A stretch of 64,000 bases of DNA from Heliocidaris erythrogramma (GCA_025617745.1 CM046871.1:34962294-35026293), one strand, 5' to 3'; positions 1 through 10,755 are shown, counted from the stretch's first letter. The notes: generated from the letters alone by a model not told the origin. Translations and numbers: made by a program.

Positions 1-724
1 TTAGGCCGTAGAATGCCTGTGGTGGGGCACCCTAGGGGTCCCGTACGGGCTCCGCACGATTTTTTTATGCCAATTCTCGTGAAAATAATTGACAGGAACC
101 TAACTGTCCTTGCGATGCTCAAGGGTGCTGCACAGCTATCCTGCAGCCCCATCATGGGCCCTCAAGGGTCCCAGGCAAAATGTGCAACACCAGGCGCCTG
201 CCGTCCGGGGTCCGTTTGATGTAAAAATTGCCCCTGCGGCCCCCTCACGGCAGCATCTAATCCACCCGTCTGGGTTTTCTTCCTTTTTGGACCCATGGCT
301 TGAGACTTTTGTACAACGCGTGAACTCATATAAAGACTTCTCAAATGTAAAACGCAGCTATAAATACAGGAGGCATGGACGTCGGAGGTGCACCTGATCA
401 TCGGACCGGGTTCGGAAGCTTACCACAAGGCACCCGGCTGACACCCTTACGGTTTGTTGACGGGCGCCCTTGCAATTACACTACACCAATTTTCATCGGG
501 TACGCCCAGGCGCTGTAGAATATGTGACCACACTCGCCGTAGAAATGAAAATCGTAAGGGACTCGTACGGTCTCAAATTCAACGGCAAGCTGCCGGGTGG
601 GGAAAATCGTTACGGGCCTCGGTGGATTTGTGACCTACATGTAGGCTTTACAAAAGATAAGTGGGAATTTTCAGAGTATCTAAAGAGAAGTACAAGCAAA
701 TTACTCAGCTTATTGATTTGATTT
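1..724. other. Unrecognised sequence left of the inverted duplication
   Basis: This G+C-richer stretch has no counterpart in the sister arm: homology to the minus-strand IL-1R-like copy begins only at about 725. An open frame of 83 codons at 470-721 shows no domain I recognise and no splice-site context. In the sister copy the exon for the end of Ig domain 1 lies only about 250 bp beyond this breakpoint, but I find no trace of it here. The stretch may be a repeat inserted at the duplication edge. Confidence 0.4.
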
Positions 725-1527
725 AAGTTCGTAAAAAACTTTGCGATAGTCATATATAAACCAGGCTAGCCTCATCGGTATCATTAGTGCTATTTCTGTG
801 TGCCCTGCAATTAGTAATACCCCAGCATTGCCCATGTAATGAAACTAGGTCGAGAGAAAGAAATATGAGTACCTTGTCTCTAAGTTCAGGATGTAAGCAT
901 TCAGCCAGGATCAAACCCAGGACCTCACGTGTGAGCGTCACTCACAACCTCAACCACAGTAATGATGATAATCGATTGTAATAATTGATGAGCGAGCAGT
1001 GTTTGGTGAATGCTTTATTATGATAACAATGAATCTTTGAATCAATGGTTTTCTACCCTTCCAGTGACCCATCTTCTAAGAGATGTAGTTGTTTTGAATA
1101 GTAGCTTGAGTTTGATATCAATCTCCACTCTTTATAAAACTTGCCCATAATATTGCATTTCCTAAGCTCTATTCTATTCCAAAGTTCTGTTTTAATGTTT
1201 GTTCTGTTATAATGTGTACCAATCACCTGATAAAATAATTCATGTACAGCCAGAAAGTATAAAATCAACCTCAAAGAATATTATCTGCCATTCTATAGGT
1301 CAACAGTTCAGGAGTATGAAGGAAATAAAGGATAACATGAAGGTGCGCGTGCGAATCAGAACTCGAGTTGTGTTCCGTGTGAGCCTTTATTTTTGAGAGC
1401 GCGTCCGGGTGTGTTGAGTAGTCTACTCACGAGTCGCTTTTACGCTTATAGAGAGCGTAATTAAACTTGCAATATCTCTTTACAGAAGTAATATTTGAAG
1501 CCTATATTTTTAAATCATTTCTGACAG

Positions 1528-1777
1528 ACCCGCCTTTCATAGAAGATCCCTATATGGTCGGTCATGATAACTGCAGTGACAATGCGGTAAAGTTCGGGGA
1601 AGATGTTTACATCTTCTGTGAGTTCTGCTCTGGTGACAAGGCACAGGTGACGGAGGTCCAATGGCACAAAGTAGACAAAGACGGGCGACTGGTGCCTATA
1701 GCCCAGCTGACAGCTGAGGATGCAAGCCAGTATTTAGAATCGTCCAACATTTACACCAGAGATTGTCTTGAATCATA
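1528..1777 (+). CDS. IL-1R-like (+) exon, first half of Ig domain 2
   Basis: The acceptor is CTGACAG and the donor is ATA|GTAAG. The 250-nt exon encodes a segment with YIFCEFCSG (B-strand Cys) and VQWHKVDKDG (core Trp). It is 78/83 identical at protein level to the minus-strand copy at 49,361-49,610. The apparent stop TAG at the 3' end of the open frame straddles the splice donor and is not used. Confidence 0.8.
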
Positions 1778-3921
1778 GTAAGAATTTCATTTGTGATTTG
1801 TAACCATAAAATGTTTGTATTGCTAATAAGCCAGTTTGTAATTCGTAGATGGCGAAATTCCCCTGATTTGTACGCTCACACGCATCTATTTTGGTGAATA
1901 TGTTCCTTGTTAAACAACTAAAATCACATTGGTGTGCACTCATTTTGACAGCGTATAGAGGTCATTTCTACTCGGTATAAATGACCTTTACATGTGCATG
2001 CGCATGATGTAATTATTAAAGAACTGGCTTATTATGAAGAACATGCTGCAGTAATCTTGAGGTAGATTTCCAGAGCTAAAGAGCTCTCATCAAGCTTTTT
2101 AAAAAAATGTATTTACTGTTGTAAAATGAAATGAGTTGTGACAATGCCTTTAGCTTTATGATAGTCATAAGGTACAGGGTTCAAGTCCCTTCTACATCAC
2201 TAATGTACATGTACTTTACCGTAGATAGTCATTACTCTACATTTGCCTCACTCAACACAGGTGAAGAATAAGATGAAATTCCTTTAAAAATTCAGCACCT
2301 TCATCAGGGCAGCTAGGCTAGAACCAAGGCAATAATCACAAGGTCTTTAGAAGTGCATAGGGATGTATAGCGTGATATTTGGTGTGCAAGCAAGGAATAT
2401 CATCATTATCATCATCATCATCAGCATCATCACCATCATCATCTTACCATCTCTTTTTTTTTCTAGTAATCTTCCAGCAGCGGTTGGGAGGAAGCTGATC
2501 ATCAGACACGTTTCACGTGACTCGTTAGGAAGTTACATCCTGACTGCTAACTACACATTCAATGGAACAATCAAGGCCAGCTCAGAAAAGATAACTATAT
2601 CACGTTGTATGTATCTAAAGATAAACTTGAGTTCTGGTTATGCAATTACGATGGGAAAGAAACTATCTGGGAGTAATTTGGAAAGGTTGATTTTGTATGT
2701 ATAGTACAATATTGGTGTGGAGCATGTGGTTTTTGAATGTGTAGAGTGGAAACTCACTATAATGAGGACCTTGGGACCATGAAAATTACCTTGTTATATA
2801 TATACTTATATCAGAAATCACTGTATATCAGGGTAAAAAACAAAAGCACATAAAGACCTTGTTATATTAGGAATCTTGCTCTTTATAAGAAGTTTGCACT
2901 GTATAATTATGGGTAGTACACGCACATACATTCCAGTGCTGGAAATAACATCTAAATGAGAGCACATGTTTCAGATTTGGGAATATGCATCATGTACAGG
3001 CTAGCTTTAATAAAGGATCAATTAGAATGTTGTCCTCGAGAAACAAACAAAAAATTGTCTTCATTGATCTTAATTTGCAGTTATAGTCACTAAGGAATGT
3101 TTGGCCCTTGTATGATTTTTCTTATTATCAAAATAAAGTATCATTAAAGTAAAGTTGATATTTTCTGTTTGTATTATAAGCACCTGACATGATGATTGAG
3201 ATCACTGTTGCTGTTCTGGGATCGTTGGCTGGCATCATCTTAGTTGTTACCACGGTAACAACGATATGTCACTACCATCATCTGACATTGCAGCTTTATT
3301 GGAAGAACCGGTTTGGAAAGATCGAAGAACATGGTGAGATCTGCTAGCTGGTGAATTGCCATGTGGTCTTGTAGCTATTCATCTCAGTGGCGGATTTAGG
3401 GGCGGAGGTGGGGTGGGGGGAACACATCCGGCCCGTACCCCCCCCCCCCCCCCTCTTTTGGAAGAAAAATATGCATTATGCATTTTTTTTTTTTGCTTGT
3501 CAGAGAACTATGGAGGGAAACTGGACCCCATAACTCCCCTCCCTCCCCCCACTGAGCGACTTTTCGAGAGCAGGCGAGACCAAAAAAATATGGGTCTCCT
3601 TTTAAAAAATTGACAAACCTGCATTTGCGTGTTTAATGCCAATTAAGTCCCTTATCCTAGTCTTATCACCAGTTTGTCTAATCGCTAATCATAAATCCTT
3701 GTGTCTGGTTTGTCTTTATGCTAGTATTAGACCTGAATATAAGACCAAATGTGCAATAAATGTAGATGAACCAATCAGTAGCCAACTGGTTATGAGACCA
3801 AATGATAATCGGACTATTATCTATATGGTATTCTTTATCTTACTGATATGCGCTATATAAGCAATGTTCATTACTATTCTTCTTCTTCATCTTCCTAATC
3901 TCATAATTATTATTATTATCA

Positions 3922-3967
<46 letters not shown>

Positions 3968-6117
3968 CATCATCATCATCATAATTATAATTATAGACAG
4001 AATTCTTTTAGAATCAGGATAATATGTGAAATTAGAAACATCAATGTGAAGAAAAAAAATTGTATAATGACTAACCATTGAGATTGGTTTGCCTCTCTTT
4101 ATCTCTTGCTAACGAAGATGGAATGAAATACGATGCATTCATCAGCTTCAGTGACTCACCAGACGATATGAGGTTTGCCATCGCCATAGCAGGACTTCTT
4201 CTTCAAAAGAACTATAACGTGTGGATGAGGGATATGCATGCTATACCTGGAGAAGGTATGACTCCCTCACTTCATGCTTTTCAACAGATTGCTAACAAAT
4301 GAAAAAAAAAAAATAATCACAATGCATGAGAGTTGTACCAATTTTTTTATTTATTCATTTATTTAATTGCTTATTTATTTATTTTGATTTTTTATTCATT
4401 TGTTTATTTACTTATGCAATTTTTGTATATTTGTGTAATATTTGTTCATTTGTTACTTTATTCATTTATTTATTTTCAGATTTGATTAAAAAACGGTTCT
4501 TCATTCACTGAAATCTGGTCTTCCTTGAAGCCCTGTTGATACACAACAAACATAAACAAGAAATCATGTACAGACAAGGAATAGTTACAAATTAAGACAA
4601 CATTACCTCATAACAAATCAATATAACTTTAATTTCATTCTAACTGCAATTGTATTAGTCTGAGTTAGGCTTGTAATAGCATTTCTCTTGTACACGTTTG
4701 TATGAACTCCTGGGAAATTCAAAGTACCCTTTCTTTTAATACATTCATATTTTCATCTTATATTTGCAGCATTGATAGCTAAGGAGATAGTAAGCAGGAG
4801 AAAATTTCTCAAAGCATCTTTCACATTAATTGTTTTTTGTAATTTTTATATTTACAGCATTAATCGCTGAGGAGATAGTTAGCATGAAACAAAGCAGACG
4901 TTCTATTCTTGTCATCTCTCCTGAATACCCAACTTCATCACACAGTCAAGTCTTGGTGAGTTAGAAATAAATGGATATACAGTGGTGGGAATCAGGGATT
5001 TTCTTGCAGTGGGGCATTAGTAAGATAAATCTCTGAAATGCAGAAGAAAAAGTCATGACAAGGTTTTACACATCCTTTTTGGGTCCCATATTTTTTTTTT
5101 TTTGGGGGGGGGGGGGGGGGAGAGGAGGGGGGTGAAAAAATGTTTAGGCATATTTGTTTCTTTTGTGTACTAAGGTATGCCAGATTTGGTTTTGCTAAGG
5201 CCCAACTGCATAGCCAGGATTTAACTTTAGGGGGGTTAGGGGGCGGGTTTTCCCCCACCCACGCGAAGCGCGAAAGCTCTGACGTTTTAGCAAATTTGAG
5301 AGAAAGATAACGGCTCGTAGCACCTTTTTTAGGCAGAAATTTAGTTTCACGCCCTGACTGCTGTTCAGTTATTTGACCAGATATCTCTCTTTGAAATGAC
5401 AACACACACCCTGAATTCATCCAGGCTCATAACAATAATTTAATTTTTGTCCAGACTGATCTGGCAGCCGACCAGACTCTGAGAAAGAGAAGTAGAATCA
5501 TCCCCATTCTGTACAGAGATGTCTCCAAAGAGCATCTGAAGAGACATGGGCGTCTGGCTGAGATTGTCAGGGTATGCCCCTGTATCACATGGAAGGAGAA
5601 GGGAGACACCAGTTCCTCAGAGATGCCTGGTGACCACGCCAGTGGTTGGGGTTCCACAGAAGTGCCTCATGATGAGGGTGACTTAGAAGTGACACCAAGC
5701 AACAACATCACTGGGAGTGGCATGGGAGAGATACATGTACCTAGCAACAATATTAGTGGGTGTGGCACTGGACTGGTGCCCAAGGACAGTAACCGGCCTA
5801 TCTCTGAGGATGGGTGTGGCTGTGTGAATGTGGGTAATGATCAAGTTAGGGCTTATGGTGGTAGCAGCAGGGAGCATGATAAAAATCAGCTTACAGGTAC
5901 TAATGTTGATGAAGTTGATGGCCATAGCAATGGTGACATGAGAATGGCTGCTCAAGATAGTGATAGAAATCAACTTATCGAGGACCAGGAAGAACAGGAG
6001 AAAAAGAAGAAGATGAAAAAGCAGAGGGAAAAGTATGAGAAAAGACTTCTTTTGAAAATGCCCCCTAAGCGCTTGGTTGCCAGTCCTTCTGGGGCTGCAG
6101 CATCAATGGTGGTGTAA
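1528..6117 (+). CDS. IL-1-receptor-like Ig/TIR transmembrane receptor, 3' part (six exons)
   Basis: I join exons 1528-1777, 2467-2606, 3181-3333, 4118-4255, 4858-4955 and 5455-6117. All introns are GT/AG and phases agree throughout (1, 2, 1, 1, 1, 0). The visible part encodes about 479 residues: an Ig-like region, one hydrophobic segment, and a cytoplasmic TIR domain with box 1 YDAFISFS, box 2 RDMHAIPGE and a box 3-like ITW, then a 130-residue acidic/Gly-Asn tail ending in a Lys/Glu-rich helix. In IL-1R and Toll families the TIR domain recruits MyD88-type adaptors; that role is inferred from family membership. The first exon begins in phase 1, so an upstream exon is required. The signal peptide and Ig1 are not in the window. 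They could lie upstream of base 1 or be lost; the duplication edge at 725 falls just before the expected exon. Confidence 0.8.
2467..2606 (+). CDS. IL-1R-like (+) exon, second half of Ig domain 2
   Basis: The acceptor is TTTCTAG after a long pyrimidine tract, and the donor is GTATGT. The 140-nt exon encodes KLIIRHVSRDSLGSYILTAN and NYTFNGT. The motif DSLGSYILTA stands where Ig domains normally have DxGxYxC, so the F-strand cysteine is missing in both copies. Confidence 0.78.
3181..3333 (+). CDS. IL-1R-like (+) transmembrane exon
   Basis: The 153-nt exon encodes a hydrophobic helix (ITVAVLGSLAGIILVVTTV) followed by a basic juxtamembrane segment (LYWKNRFGKIEEH). It enters and leaves in phase 1. 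The homologous exon on the minus strand has lost 7 nt. Confidence 0.75.
3385..3570 (+). mobile_element. Short element with poly-G/poly-C tracts (family P, copy 1)
   Basis: It begins AGTGGCGGATTTAGG, carries long G and C runs, then TTGGAAGAAAAATATGCAT and CTTGTCAGAGAA. The same words recur near 7070-7320, 20,370-20,545, 23,507-23,700, 38,040-38,410, 54,600 and 63,200-63,410. Only a remnant is present at the corresponding place in arm 2 (about 46,330-46,355). Confidence 0.6.
3902..3995. repeat. (ATT)n/(ATC)n microsatellite
   Basis: About 90 bp of ATT and ATC trinucleotides follows GCGCTATATAA, the usual tail context of tRNA-derived SINEs in marine invertebrates, so it may be a SINE tail. Confidence 0.7.
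4118..4255 (+). CDS. IL-1R-like (+) TIR exon 1 (boxes 1 and 2)
   Basis: The acceptor is AACGAAG and the donor is GTATGA. The 138-nt exon encodes MKYDAFISFSDSPDD (TIR box 1, first strand) and VWMRDMHAIPGE (box 2/BB loop with the RD and PG signature). Confidence 0.82.
4335..4480. repeat. AT-rich (TTTATT)n-like tract
   Basis: Degenerate TTTATTTATTCATT units lie in the intron between the two TIR exons. They are low complexity and have no coding meaning. Confidence 0.6.
4770..4835 (+). pseudogene. Decayed duplicate of the 5' part of TIR exon 2
   Basis: The text after TATATTTGCAG at 4769 translates to ALIAKEIVSRRKF and closely parallels ALIAEEIVSMKQSR of the real exon 88 bp downstream, including the acceptor context. 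Similarity fades after about 32 nt and there is no donor before the second acceptor, so this looks like a local tandem duplication of the exon's start. It could act as an alternative acceptor, extending the exon by 88 nt and shifting the frame. Confidence 0.5.
4858..4955 (+). CDS. IL-1R-like (+) TIR exon 2
   Basis: The acceptor is TATTTACAG and the donor is TTG|GTGAG. The 98-nt exon encodes ALIAEEIVSMKQSRRSILVI then SPEYPTSSHSQVL, matching the TIR segment that leads into the central 'SRRxIxVISPxY' strand of IL-1R/TLR proteins. Confidence 0.8.
5455..6117 (+). CDS. IL-1R-like (+) last exon: TIR C-terminus and cytoplasmic tail
   Basis: The acceptor is TTTTTGTCCAG; the stop codon is TAA at 6115-6117. 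The start encodes the end of the TIR domain (RSRIIPILYRDVSKEHLKRH, then ITWKEKGD in place of box 3). The remaining tail is low complexity and Gly/Asn/Asp-rich with a repeated SNNI(T/S)G motif, then a charged helix (EDQEEQEKKKKMKKQREKYE) and a basic C-terminus. No counterpart of this exon exists in arm 2. Confidence 0.8.
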   Translation, partial: TDLAADQTLRKRSRIIPILYRDVSKEHLKRHGRLAEIVRVCPCITWKEKGDTSSSEMPGDHASGWGSTEVPHDEGDLEVTPSNNITGSGMGEIHVPSNNISGCGTGLVPKDSNRPISEDGCGCVNVGNDQVRAYGGSSREHDKNQLTGTNVDEVDGHSNGDMRMAAQDSDRNQLIEDQEEQEKKKKMKKQREKYEKRLLLKMPPKRLVASPSGAAASMVV

Positions 6118-6900
6118 TATATTGCCATGTATGCTGTATCAGATCAAACTTACAACTAGTTTTGTTTGCAGCAGAAAATGTCTTTCTGAAGAAGTTGATG
6201 GTTGATAAATTAGAGTTGCATAGCATGTCAATAATCTAAACCCACTGAAGCTCCAATGGGGCATTCTAAAGCACACAAACTGGAGGCATGAAAGACCCTC
6301 TCTGAAAAGTCGTTGTTGAGGCAAAGAACAGGATCCAATCAATGTTATGAGTAATATCGGTCAGCTCCACACTGACTTGAATTGATATTGGTGCTTAGAC
6401 ATACTAGTGGCAATACAAAATTTTGACATTTCTTCATTGTTTCAATATCATATGGTACTTGGGTGAGCTCACTTTTGTTGGTACTCTTTTTCACATATGC
6501 TTCGGGTGCTACATTATTTATCTTCATGAAATTTTGTACTTACATATTTCAGAATGTCAACTTGATCATTGCTAACAGGGTCATGTTTTTTATACATCTT
6601 TGTAAGAAGTTACATTGGAATTTTTAAAAACTTTTTGTTAGGGATTTACTTTTTTCTATTTTATACTGTGAGTACTCCCATTGCAGATGAAAACAATATT
6701 TTTAAGAGGATTCTGTAAAAAAAAATGTAAAGTTCTCCTTAAGAATATAATGATGAAGGTATGAGGATATGCCACAACCTGTAAAAAAAACACAGAAATG
6801 GTGGTCAATACATGTATGTCAGTGTATGATGTTAATACACAAATTTGTAAAACCTAATACCAATGTATGCGTTAAAGAATCTCAGACCCACCATTGGTAG
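6118..6900 (+). other. 3' flank of the TIR gene, shared with arm 2
   Basis: No coding sequence is seen. From about 6345 it matches the minus strand of 44,700-45,260, so duplication homology resumes right after the TIR exons that arm 2 lacks. It probably includes 3' UTR. I see no clear AATAAA before 8043 and 8236, so the poly(A) site is uncertain. Confidence 0.5.
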
Positions 6901-6903
6901 CTA

Positions 6904-6949
6904 GCTCTCTCTCTCTGTCTCTCTCCATCTTTCCATCCTCCTTTCTCTT

Positions 6950-6987
<38 letters not shown>

Positions 6988-7003
6988 TCTCTCTATCTCT
7001 CCT
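6904..7003. repeat. (CT)n microsatellite
   Basis: About 100 bp of CT with TTT interruptions. The open frames across it in both directions are low-complexity artefacts. Confidence 0.85.
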
Positions 7004-7069
7004 AATGATTATATTTACTACTATTGCAGATGTAAGTGTGATAAAATATACATCATTACTAACAGGGAT

Positions 7070-7320
7070 GGATCCAGAATGTTGGAAAAGGTGGGCACAA
7101 ATCCCCCCCCCCCCCCCCCCGCAATAAAAAAAAAAATTTATATAGGTCAGAAAACATTTTGTGGTCTCTTTGTCTTTCCCCAATTCTCTGACAAGCCCCA
7201 AAAAGGGTTGTCATTTCTACAAAAAAAGGGGGGGGGGGCACAATGTACACTTTTCTTTCAAAAGGTGGGGGGGGGGGGGGGGCACAGTTAGGAAGTGCCC
7301 CCGCCCCCAATCCACCACTG
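7070..7320. mobile_element. Family P element with four homopolymer tracts
   Basis: It starts ACAGGGATGGATCCAGAATG and ends CCCAATCCACCACTGA, with a C tract near 7105-7120, an A tract, and G tracts near 7230 and 7267-7281. It is a G/C-tract element of the kind scattered through the window. Confidence 0.55.
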
Positions 7321-7459
7321 ATTACTAATATCTTAATTTTACATCATTCTTTAAGCAATGTAAAGTTCATCTTATGAATATAATGATGAAGGTATAAGAA
7401 AATGAGTACCAGAAAATGGTCAGTATGCATATAAAATAAGACCTGGTTTACAGGAGGCA

Positions 7460-8354
7460 TCATTTCAATTGCATCATTACTTGCACTAATCGAGCCTGTT
7501 GAGGCAATTTTATCATACACCCGTTATTAAAACTATTGTTTGGACTGTTCTTTTTGCAATCACTTTTAATACACGATATCACTCTTACGTGATGCGCACA
7601 AGTCACTGACGCGGTCCTAACGACAGCAAATGATGCCTCATGTGAGCACACAATTTTCCACAATGCCAAGTCAAAAATAATAGTTTAAAATATGACATAT
7701 TTCTATTATCCAAACAAGCTCTTTTGTCAAAATTAAAAATAAAATAAAATTAACTTTCAAATTCTAATCTTAATTTAGCAATCACTGTAAGATGGCACTG
7801 TTCAAGTTCTGCCAGTTTAATGCCACTTTAAGATACGCAAATGATGTTTGACGAGATGTTATTTGGATGTGGATGATTGTCAACAGTTGATGCATCGAAT
7901 CAGGAATATCATGCAGTACTTTCTAGGATCTATTTTCATAATATTTTTATTTTGATACGTGACATGTAAATAATGCAATTATTTGTATATTTTTTGTATG
8001 TGTAGTATTTCATCAATTTATATTGCAAATATTGATCTGTAGAATAAATTATTTTGATGGTGTAAAATTTGAAATATTTTTGGTGTAAAATGTTTTTGTA
8101 CATTTGTGAAAATTTATCAGTTTTTATTGCAAATCTTGATATGTCATCAATATGCAGCTATTGTTCAACATTTAAAGACAATTACTTCTGTAATTTAAAT
8201 TTAGTTTAATACATATAATTATTGCAATACTGTTTAATAAATGATGTAATTTTCATGATTCTAGGGCCCTACAAGGGTTCGGTACTGGTAGCCCTGTAAA
8301 TAATTATGTGACGTTTCTCATTCTATATTTTCATATGTGAGGAAAATATCATAT
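7460..8354. other. AT-rich non-coding stretch specific to arm 1
   Basis: I see no gene or recognisable repeat. The stretch is not found in arm 2, so it was gained in arm 1 or lost from arm 2. AATAAA words occur at 8043 and 8236. Confidence 0.4.
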
Positions 8355-8795
8355 TACAGTGAAACCTGTCTATAAAGACCACTCAAGGGAGACAAGAAAA
8401 TTGGTCTTTATGAGCAGGAGGTCTTTATGTGCAGGTTCCTTTAATACACATTTCAATGAGAACACTCTTCAAGGGAAACTAAAATAGTGGTCTTTATAGA
8501 CTGGTGGTCTTTCTATACAGGTGGTCGCTAAAGCAGGTTTGACTGTAGTAATTCTCACAACGAGAAGATTGCTCTGATAGTTCTGTTTTGTATTTACCTG
8601 ATACAGTCAAACCTGCTTTAGCGACCACCTGTATAGAAAGACCACCTGTCTATAAAGACCATAAATTTTGTTTCCCTTGAAAAGTGTTTCTCATAGAAAC
8701 ATGTGTTAAAGGAACCTGTGCATAAAGACCACCTGCTCATAAAGACCGCTTTTCCTGTCTCTCTTGAGTGGTCTTTATAGACAGGTTTCACTGTA
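8355..8795. mobile_element. Fold-back element with arms of about 193 bp
   Basis: The left arm 8355-8547 (TACAGTGAAACCTGTC to GTTTGACTGTA) is the near reverse complement of the right arm 8602-8795, separated by 54 bp. The units GTCTTTATAGACAGG and GGTGGTCTTT recur inside each arm. There is no coding capacity, so this is a non-autonomous hairpin element. Confidence 0.85.
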
Positions 8796-8810
8796 CATAC
8801 AGTGGAAGGT

Positions 8811-8956
8811 TGTTATAACAAACTCTCGTTATAACAAGGTAATTTACAGCTCCCAATTCTTTGTATTCTATTGTTTTTTAGCCCTTATATAACAAGGTTT
8901 TGATATAAAGAGGTCTATCTTGGTCCCAATGAGTGTGTTATAATGAGTTCCACTAT
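8811..8956. repeat. Dispersed 'TTATAACAAGG' repeat
   Basis: The unit has GTTATAACAAGGTAATT, TATAACAAGG and TTATAATGAGTTCCACT. Related text lies at about 2745-2890 and, on the other strand, at 46,830-46,960. It resembles the adjacent fold-back element in style (short near-palindromic words) and is probably another non-autonomous transposon. Confidence 0.5.
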
Positions 8957-9106
8957 TATCATTTTCATATGTGTCTGTATTGCATGGAATGATGATATCG
9001 GTCTTTCCAAATCATAGACTTTTTTATCTATAATACTAAGTAATTTTCAAGTTATAATGTATTATAACTATGAATATTTAAATTTTCTAGAAAATTTTCA
9101 CTTTGC

Positions 9107-9358
9107 AATAGACCGCTTTGGTAATGTATGCAAATTTTATGCATGCAAATTTTATGCATACCTTTCAAACAAAGGTTGTTCTTGACAACCTGAAAGCTTG
9201 CCTGGGGCTTGCCTGACATAGCTACAAATAATGTATGCAAACTGGATTCCAAGCATTGAGGCTCATTTATAAAAAGCAGGTTCATGGAATAGCTCGTCAC
9301 TAGGTGCTCAGAGAATATATGTGCATAAAGTTGTATACATTACAGAAGTGGTCTATTG
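9107..9358. mobile_element. MITE with CAATAGACC termini (copy 1)
   Basis: The ends CAATAGACCG..TTGGTAATGTA and TACATTACAGAA..GGTCTATTG are inverted repeats of each other. A shorter copy sits at 32,174-32,304 with the same core (AAGGTTGTTCTTGACAA and CTGAAAGCTTGCC). Neither has an ORF of interest. Confidence 0.7.
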
Positions 9359-9461
9359 TGAATAGCATTTGTATTTTAATATTGTGTACTGTTCATTGAA
9401 TGTGGTTAGTTTTGAAATTGTTATAGTCTACATTTACATTGCTTTCAAAGCTGTATTTTTA

Positions 9462-10755
9462 GCTCACCTGAGCCTATGGCTCGAGTGAGTTATTGCGATG
9501 GAAATTTGTCCGTCGTCCGTCGTCCGTCGTGCGTCGTGCGTCGTGCGTCGTGCGTCGTCCGTCGTCCGTCGTCCGTCGTCCGTTAACTTTTTACATTTTC
9601 ATCTTCTTCTCCAAAACCCATGATCGGAATTCAACCAAACTTGGTAGGAATCATCCTTAGGGGTAGGGGACCCAAAGTTGCTAAAATGGTACATGTGGCC
9701 CTCAGGGGGGCCCAGGGGGAGGGCCCCCAATTGTAAAAGCTATGTAAATTTCAAACATCTTCTTCTCCAGAACCAGGCATAGCTCAGACTTGGTATTTTG
9801 TATGGAGATACCTCTATAGATGAAGAATGAATGTTGTTCATGAAATTTCTCTGAGTGGCCCTATAGGGGCCCTGTGGGGGTAACATACTGGAGGGGGGGC
9901 GCTGCCAGGCAAAATGTACATTCTGATCTTCTTCTCCAAAACACATGATCGGAATTCAACCAAACTTGGTAGGAATCATCCTTAGGGGTAGGGGACCCAA
10001 AGTTGCTAAAATGGTACATGTGGCCCCTAGGGGAGCCCAGGGGGAGGGCCCCCAATTGTAAAAGCTATGTAAATTTCAAACATCTTCTTCTCCAGAACCA
10101 CGCATAGCTCAGACTTGGTATTGTGTATGGAGATACCTCTATAGATGAAGAATGAATGTTGTTCATGAAATTTCTCTGAGTGGCCCTGTAGGGGCCCTGT
10201 GGGGGCCCTGTGAGGGTAACATACTGGAGGGGGGGGGGGGGGGCGCTGCCAGGCAAAATGTACATTCTGATCTTCTCCAAAACACATGATCGGAATTCAA
10301 CCAAACTTGGTAGGAATCATCCTTAGGGGTAGGGGATCCAAAAGTGCTAAAATGGTACATGTGGCCCCCAGGGGGGCCCAGGGGGAGAGCCCCCAAGTAT
10401 AAAAGCTATGTAAATTTCAAACATCTTCTCCAGAACCAGGAATAGCTCAGAATTGGTATTGTGTATGGAGATTTTTTTCTGGGTGGCCCTATAGGGGGTC
10501 TTTGGGGGTAACATACTGGAGGGGGGGGGGGGTGGGGCAAGTTGTCCGCCATCCATAAACTTTTTACATTTTCAGCTTCTTCTCCAAAACCCATGATTGG
10601 AATTTAACCGAACTTGGTAGGAAGCTCAGACTTGGTATTGTGTATAGAGATACCTCTATAGATGAAGAATGAAAGTTGTTCATGTGCTAGAGAGAACATG
10701 CACCAGATGTGAATTGATCCACTTCAGGTGAGCGTCGTGCCCCCTGGGGCTCTTG
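9462..10755. mobile_element. Repeat element with VNTR head and tandem ~330-bp units
   Basis: AGCTCACCTGAGCC at the left end is mirrored by TCAGGTGAGCG near the right end. After a 7-bp tandem array come three full units and one partial unit of about 305-345 bp. Each unit starts TTCTCCAAAACMCATGATCG and contains AACTTGGTAGGAATCATCC and CATACTGGAGGGGG. The overlapping minus-strand open frames repeat with the units and are not genes. It is absent from arm 2. Confidence 0.75.
9508..9583. repeat. 7-bp tandem array (GTCGTSC)n
   Basis: About 11 copies of GTCGTCC or GTCGTGC lie near the left end of the larger repeat element, with the two variants grouped in blocks. Confidence 0.85.

Noticed and set aside
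470..721. 83-codon open frame near the window start
   Set aside because: No domain, no splice context and no counterpart in the sister arm.
2160..2200. GGTTCAAGTCCC suggesting a tRNA gene
   Set aside because: Only a B-box-like word; no acceptor stem or cloverleaf. It is part of the duplicated intron and looks like a SINE trace.
7059..7310. Proline/glycine-rich open frames on both strands
   Set aside because: Created by homopolymer C/G tracts of a short mobile element.
9740..10594. Series of similar minus-strand open frames
   Set aside because: They repeat with the ~330-bp tandem units; no start context or domain.
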